A stretch of DNA of 64,000 nucleotides, taken from NCBI GenBank assembly GCA_934630735.1, contig CAKTWK010000008.1:6670-70669 (forward strand). The letters are read 5' to 3'. A program made the translations under genes and the position numbers. Source of the DNA: an uncultured Collinsella sp. GTDB lineage: Bacteria; Actinomycetota; Coriobacteriia; Coriobacteriales; Coriobacteriaceae. Below the pieces are notes generated by a model that made no database searches, had not been told where the DNA came from, and was given only the letters and a program-made list of their open reading frames with translations. Below are positions 59,292 through 64,000 of this stretch, piece after piece (the first letter of the stretch is position 1; each line of letters begins with the position of its first letter).

Positions 59292-61109
59292 TTACTCCTG
59301 CTCGGACTCCTCGGCCTGCTTACGGCTGCGGATAAGGTGCGCCACGCCGATGCACAGCACCGCGCCACCAGCGATCCAGGTGAAGGTCACACCGTTGAGG
59401 CCGGTGAGGGGAAGGCCCACGGACTTGGTGTTGCCGACGTTGATGGTGACCTCGCCGGCAGCGGCGTTGGTGCCGGTGCCGTCTGTACCATGAAGAGCAT
59501 TGTCGCCGGCATTACCGTCAAGCTTGCCGAAGGCGATGTCGGTGCGGACCTTGTCGGCATCGGAAACCTCCGCCTTAAGATCCTTCACCTTCATGGTCGC
59601 ATCGTCATACGTCGGGGTGATGGTGAAGGTGAAGGGGTTGGCCTTAGTGTACTTACTGTCGTCGGGAGTCTGGACCTCGGTCACCTTGTAGGAGCCGGCG
59701 TCGAGGCCTTTCACGGCAATCTGGCCATTATCACCAGACGTGAACTTCACGTATTCGGGGAGGCTGTTGGTATCGTCAACGGTCACGAGCTGGCCCGCAA
59801 TGACGTGTGCGGCGGCGTCATCCTTCGAGGCAATATACTGGTCATTAGTATTCGCATCAGCGGACTGAATGGTGAAGGCAGCGCCCGCAAGGCCCTTCTC
59901 GGTGCCCTGGTCGACCTTGTTAAGGTTGAGCTTGAATGCAAAGTCGGCGACAGTGTCCTCAATCGTGTCACCCGTGCCGTCTCCATACGGGTTGTTAGAG
60001 TAAGTGAGCTTAACGGTGTTGGGGTTGCCGCCCATGCTGCTGTCAGTTGCGTTTCCGATCACAGCGTTGCCGTTGAGCTTGGCCTTGTAGAAGACAACGA
60101 TCTTGGTGCCGGCGTTCACGCCATCGACATCCTTGAGGCCCTTCTTGCCGTCGCCGACCTTGAACTCCACCTTCAGCGTGTTGTTGTTGCTAGCATCAGC
60201 ATTCGTCACGGTATAATTGCTCGACTCAATCTCGTTGTAAGTCTCACCGTTCAGCGCGTACACCTTAACCGAGCCGTTGACATAATCAAGGCCATCGGAA
60301 AGCTTGTCAGTGAACTTGTAAGCATACGTGTCAAAGGTAGCGTAGTTGCTGGCAACCGTACCGGTCAGCTTGTAGTTAACTTCCTGACCGATCTGCGAAT
60401 CGGCGACGTCCTTCCAATCATCCACAGGCACGGCCTTGAGGTCATCCTTCACCTTGTTATCGTCAAGAATCTTCTTCTCAACCTTGGGGACGCTCTTCTT
60501 GGGTTTTACGGTCGTTACGCTGGTGCCGTCAATCACAGCGTACACAGGAGAGGTAAACGCATCGGTCGACTTGTCAGCAGACTTATCGGCAGCGGCGGTG
60601 AGGAAGAGCCAGTAGCCGGCATCGAGTCCGGAAAGGGATGCGTTGCCCTTGGTTGTCTCCTCCCAGGTGACGTCAGAGGCACTCAGCTTGGAGGCAATCT
60701 TGCTCAAGACGTTATCATTTGACACCTGATCATTATTTCCAGTCACGCCGTGATTCTCATTTAGCCAATCGGCAGCATCCTGAGCAATCGTGCTGGTATA
60801 AGCACCTTTATTATGAGCCAAACTCCATTCGCTGATTGCTTCTACGACGGCATTTTGAATCGCTGTCCGCTGCGTGCCAGAACCCGCCCATTGAATATTA
60901 GTGACAGTGGAGCCGTTCACATTAGCCGTAAAGATCTGAATACCCTTGTAGGTCGACGTTTTATCATAATCAGCGTCAGAGAACGTCACAGTCGAGCCGC
61001 CCTCCGCCGCAAACGCCATACTCACCGGGGCCATGACGCCGCCGAAGCTCAGCGCTGCGGTGAGGCCTGCTGTCACTGCCAGGCGTGCGATGTTCTTGCT
61101 CATGCTCAT
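59292..61109 (-). CDS. Major (backbone-type) LPxTG pilin
   Basis: 605 aa from ATG 61109 (GGAGG upstream). Signal peptide to about residue 35 (ending AFAAEGG). A pilin-type Lys segment TVKPKKSVPKVEKKILDD is at about 200-216. Isopeptide-type domains follow, with E-box-like GSYKVTEVQTPDDSKY near 500. The sorting signal is LPLTG (566-570), then a hydrophobic segment and basic tail. Class C sortase would polymerise it into the shaft, with the housekeeping sortase attaching it to the wall. It is the last gene of the pilin operon. Confidence 0.92.
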   Translation of the reverse strand: MSMSKNIARLAVTAGLTAALSFGGVMAPVSMAFAAEGGSTVTFSDADYDKTSTYKGIQIFTANVNGSTVTNIQWAGSGTQRTAIQNAVVEAISEWSLAHNKGAYTSTIAQDAADWLNENHGVTGNNDQVSNDNVLSKIASKLSASDVTWEETTKGNASLSGLDAGYWLFLTAAADKSADKSTDAFTSPVYAVIDGTSVTTVKPKKSVPKVEKKILDDNKVKDDLKAVPVDDWKDVADSQIGQEVNYKLTGTVASNYATFDTYAYKFTDKLSDGLDYVNGSVKVYALNGETYNEIESSNYTVTNADASNNNTLKVEFKVGDGKKGLKDVDGVNAGTKIVVFYKAKLNGNAVIGNATDSSMGGNPNTVKLTYSNNPYGDGTGDTIEDTVADFAFKLNLNKVDQGTEKGLAGAAFTIQSADANTNDQYIASKDDAAAHVIAGQLVTVDDTNSLPEYVKFTSGDNGQIAVKGLDAGSYKVTEVQTPDDSKYTKANPFTFTITPTYDDATMKVKDLKAEVSDADKVRTDIAFGKLDGNAGDNALHGTDGTGTNAAAGEVTINVGNTKSVGLPLTGLNGVTFTWIAGGAVLCIGVAHLIRSRKQAEESEQE

Positions 61110-61217
61110 CTTCTTTTCCTCCGTTTTCCGTTTGATTCCCATTCGATCGGTCATCATCTGTCTGTGTCTTAGCATCTACTTCGCTACGTCTCGCCCCGCT
61201 CTCTGTGGGGCTGCCAG

Positions 61218-62888
61218 CTACTCTTTATGGCTGCCACCTCCCCGCTTGACCAGGAGCGCGACCACGATGAGCGCGGCTCCGGCGACCGCTGCGGCGGCCG
61301 CGGCGTACATTGCCATATCGCCAGTCGAGGGCATAAAGCCTCCGGTGGTAATGCTAGGGGGTGTGCCGGTGGGCGTGTTGATGAGCGACGCCTCCAGGCT
61401 GCCCGTCGACCCGTCCGCGCTGTCGGCGCGCAGGGGCGACTCAGCCGTAATGGTGAGTTTGGGCTTGGCGGCGGCCACCTGGTCGACGTCCAGGCCCTCG
61501 GCTTTGACCGTCACGGAGCGTGTGCCCTCAATGGCGGCGTAGCCCTTGGGCGCCTTGAGCTCGCGGACTTCCAGCTTGCCCGAGTCCACGCCCGAGACGG
61601 TCACGCGGCCGTCCTCGCCCGTGGTGACGGTGGCCTTGCCCTCCGCATCCCACGTGCCGTCGGCCGCCAGTGTGCGACCGCGGTCGTCGGCGATGCTCAG
61701 AACCGCCCCGGCAAGCGGCTTGTCGCCGTCACTGCCGCGCTTGGTGAGCGCGAGATCCCAGGTGTAGGCGCACGCGTCATCGCTCGGCGTGCGGGTGAAG
61801 CCGGCGTCGCCGGACTGATCGGCAAAGGGAGAGCGCGGGTAGCGCAGGTAGACGTCGTTGGGGTTGCCCTTCGCGATGCCGTGGTTACATGCGCTGTTGA
61901 GCGGCGCATTGTACACGGCAACCACGCGGACGCCCGCGGTGAAGGCGTCGGCCCCGCCGAGCGCGGCGATCAGGTCGCCGGTGCGCACGGTGAAGGTCTT
62001 GCCGTCGGCCGCTACCTTGGTGGCGCACTGGGCCGTGATGTCGGTCCAGCCCTTCGCGGGCTCGGTGCCGGCGCGGCCGTCCTTGCCGGTCTGGACCGCG
62101 TCAAAGCCGCCGTCCGCGCCCGCCGCCACGTACACGCGCATGCTCGCGGCGGCCTTGGAGGGGTCGAGTCCCGCGCTCATGGTGTCGACGAACTGCACCA
62201 CGTAGGTGTCGTAGGCCGTGAGCCCCGCCGGAACCGTGGCCGAGAGGCGCCAGTACAGGTCGTCGGCGACCGTGGCGTCGGCGGCCTTCTGCCAGGCGGC
62301 GGCGCTGTCCTCCAGCACGTGCTTGGACACCTTGGGGGTCGCGGCCTTGGGCTTGACGGTGACGGCGCTGCCGCCGACCAGGGCCATGATCGGCGCGGTG
62401 CCGGCCTCGTTCTGGGCGATGGCGTCGTCGTCGGCGACGATGAGCCAGTAGCCACAGGGCAGCTTGGCCTCCGTACCCGCGTTAAGGGCCACGGACACGG
62501 CGCCAGAGCTCTGGAGGGAACGAGCGAGCTGTGCGCTCAGCGCGCTCGTAAGGTGGGGATCGGTGTTGAGCCACTCGGCAGCTTCCTGCGCGGTGGTCTG
62601 GGAATTGGGCATGCCGGCGCTGTGCAGCACAGGCAGTGCGGCGTCGCGCACGGCGTCGCTTGCCCAAACAAGGTCGGTGGCGATCTTGGCGTCGTTGTCG
62701 CCGTCAACGACGTTGGCGCTAAAGATCTGGTAGGCGTCGTAGCTGCTCGCCACGGTGCCGCTCACCGTGATGGAACCGGTCGAGGTCGGCGCGGCCTGCG
62801 CGGAAGCGGGGAACACAACCGCGCAGGTGCCGATCAGGAGGGCAAGCAGCGCAAACAAGATCGGGAAGGAGCAAACTTTCTTATTCAC
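61218..62888 (-). CDS. Second LPxTG-type pilin (MPSTG signal)
   Basis: 556 aa from GTG 62888, chosen because GGGAGG lies upstream and a normal signal peptide follows (VCSFPILFALLALLIG to ASAQA). The design parallels the downstream pilin: KPKAATPKVSKHVLED pilin-like Lys segment, Cna-B/SpaA-type domain with E-box GKLEVRELKAPKGY, and sorting motif MPSTG (519-523), where Met replaces Leu. It overlaps the upstream gene stop by 8 nt. Likely a shaft or minor pilin. Confidence 0.9.
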   Translation of the reverse strand: MNKKVCSFPILFALLALLIGTCAVVFPASAQAAPTSTGSITVSGTVASSYDAYQIFSANVVDGDNDAKIATDLVWASDAVRDAALPVLHSAGMPNSQTTAQEAAEWLNTDPHLTSALSAQLARSLQSSGAVSVALNAGTEAKLPCGYWLIVADDDAIAQNEAGTAPIMALVGGSAVTVKPKAATPKVSKHVLEDSAAAWQKAADATVADDLYWRLSATVPAGLTAYDTYVVQFVDTMSAGLDPSKAAASMRVYVAAGADGGFDAVQTGKDGRAGTEPAKGWTDITAQCATKVAADGKTFTVRTGDLIAALGGADAFTAGVRVVAVYNAPLNSACNHGIAKGNPNDVYLRYPRSPFADQSGDAGFTRTPSDDACAYTWDLALTKRGSDGDKPLAGAVLSIADDRGRTLAADGTWDAEGKATVTTGEDGRVTVSGVDSGKLEVRELKAPKGYAAIEGTRSVTVKAEGLDVDQVAAAKPKLTITAESPLRADSADGSTGSLEASLINTPTGTPPSITTGGFMPSTGDMAMYAAAAAAVAGAALIVVALLVKRGGGSHKE

Positions 62889-64000
62889 GACGCTCGCCTC
62901 CCTTCGCATTCGCCTTGCGACGAATGTGCATCCAGGCCGCAGCAGCGCAAAGCACCGCCGCGCCGGCAAGGTACGTCAGAGTGACGCCCGACATACCAGA
63001 AAGGGGCAAAGAGGTGGAGTAGGTGTTGGTGAAGGTGGGGCCGTGCTCCTCGGGCTTGGTACTGTCGAAGTTGGCGAGGACCTGGTCCTTTTCGGCAATA
63101 TCCTTGCCATCGACGTCCTTGATCTGGGTGTAGGTCACCTTCGTGGGCATGATATTTTTTCCGTCTTTTTGGTCCGTCATCGTGACATCAAATCGATAGA
63201 CCGACTCGTCGTACTTGTAGTTCGTAAACGGCGTGGTCGGCTGCTGTTCGCGAACGTAATAAGTAAAGGTTTTGCTCGCACCGCGACCCGTGGAGTCGGA
63301 CGCGAGTTTTTCGAGGTCTTTTAGTTCGTACTTAATCTCGTCGAAGCTTAAGGTCTGGGACTTACCAGCGTCGGTCTTGGTCGACTTATTCTGAACGTTC
63401 TTCGTGAACTCTTTGTCGGTCGCAAGCTGAAGCGTAAACTCCTTCATCTCGCCGCCCTCAACGACCTTAGTCGCCTTAGGAGTCCAGGAGCCGCTGGAGG
63501 TGTACGGAGTGTACTCGTTGGTGAAAGTCGTTGAGCTATCTTTGCAGGCAATTGGATAATAGTCATCGCTCTTCTGCAAGTTGTCCCATGATTTTGTGAC
63601 ACTCCACGTCCCAGATGACTTGTCGAGTTCATGCTTGGTCACTTTGACCTTTTCAATCGTGTAGTTATGGATTTTGAGAGCTATCTGTACGTTCGGCTCG
63701 TCCTTTTTCGGAACAGTCATGAGCTCGGTCGGGTTATCCTTGGCGCTTACCACAATCTCATACACAGCGGAGTCGTACGTGATACCGGGTTCAGCGCCGG
63801 ATTCTTCGACCAAGTAGTATGTGATAGTGGTTGTGTCAGCTGTACCACTCGTTGCGAACTGTTCATCAAGATCAAACGTGATGTTACCGCTTGCGTCATT
63901 TTTTGCAGTTCCTACCTCAGTGCAAGCGTCGCGATTGAATGTCCCATTAGCGAAAGGATCATCCGAACCCTTGCGGTAGACCGTAAAGGAGAACTCCCCA
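62881..64000 (-). CDS. Third LPxTG pilin with FctA/Spy0128-like repeats, cut by window edge
   Basis: About 373 residues are visible; the frame stays open to the window end, so the N-terminus lies beyond. Two or more repeats of the streptococcal pilin isopeptide-linkage type are seen, each starting like FSFTVYRKGSDDPFANG or FTLQLATDKEFTKNV and ending TITYYLVEES or FTYYVREQQP then YDESVYRFDV. The sorting motif is LPLSG with a hydrophobic segment and KGGERRE tail. It is probably the tip or adhesive subunit and is first in the visible operon; its stop overlaps the next start. Confidence 0.88.
   Translation of the reverse strand, partial: GEFSFTVYRKGSDDPFANGTFNRDACTEVGTAKNDASGNITFDLDEQFATSGTADTTTITYYLVEESGAEPGITYDSAVYEIVVSAKDNPTELMTVPKKDEPNVQIALKIHNYTIEKVKVTKHELDKSSGTWSVTKSWDNLQKSDDYYPIACKDSSTTFTNEYTPYTSSGSWTPKATKVVEGGEMKEFTLQLATDKEFTKNVQNKSTKTDAGKSQTLSFDEIKYELKDLEKLASDSTGRGASKTFTYYVREQQPTTPFTNYKYDESVYRFDVTMTDQKDGKNIMPTKVTYTQIKDVDGKDIAEKDQVLANFDSTKPEEHGPTFTNTYSTSLPLSGMSGVTLTYLAGAAVLCAAAAWMHIRRKANAKGGERRE

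Overview
The window is high-GC bacterial chromosome. Gene content and style point to a gut Coriobacteriia actinobacterium, most like Collinsella: type III glutamine synthetase, MurT/GatD cell-wall amidation, GatCAB, rows of group III iron alcohol dehydrogenases, a sortase/pilin locus and many short palindromic repeats. This is recognition by eye; no database search was run.

Positions 1-8.4 kb are an accessory island. Four co-directional genes run from the left edge: an unknown protein cut by the window start, a ParB-like protein, an SNF2-type helicase and a DUF262/DUF1524 (GmrSD-like) nuclease. They look like part of an anti-phage or restriction locus. Next comes an integration module on the opposite strand (excisionase-like, tyrosine integrase, MobC-like protein) with a divergent Cro/C1-type repressor. 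The following 0.6 kb has no gene but carries many copies of a 10-bp motif up to the 3' end of guaA, a plausible attachment region.

Positions 9-24 kb are core metabolism: guaA, cytosolic asparaginase, an XRE regulator facing an unknown gene across a perfect 24-bp palindrome, ychF, a polyferredoxin, two glycerol-dehydrogenase paralogs, an iron alcohol dehydrogenase, two TPR-like proteins and a single-chain MurT-GatD fusion. tRNA-Glu follows, with a 189-bp tandem repeat that copies its 3' end, then a MITE-like element. Positions 24.9-34.8 kb hold glutamine synthetase III, a methionine module (metF, a stand-alone MetH reactivation domain, and metH lacking that domain), a UPF0210 protein, a methyltransferase and yhbY. 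Positions 34.8-45 kb hold a STAND-ATPase/SARP-like regulator, nagB, crr, glmM, rpsI/rplM, a patatin-like lipase, two repeat clusters and tmRNA.

Positions 45-53 kb hold a DinJ/PIN toxin-antitoxin pair, a P1B-type ATPase with a small partner, and a heterodimeric ABC exporter with a divergent AraC regulator. The ATPase and ABC operons share an AGCCATGGCT palindrome that may be a metal-regulator operator. gatCAB follows. The right end is a pilus locus: class C sortase, a backbone-type pilin and two further LPxTG-type pilins, the last running off the window. Between sortase and pilins lies a duplicated block combining a predicted small RNA with a convergent 49-aa membrane peptide gene, which has a LexA-box-like site upstream. 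This is the best candidate here for an undescribed system, resembling type I toxin-antitoxin modules.
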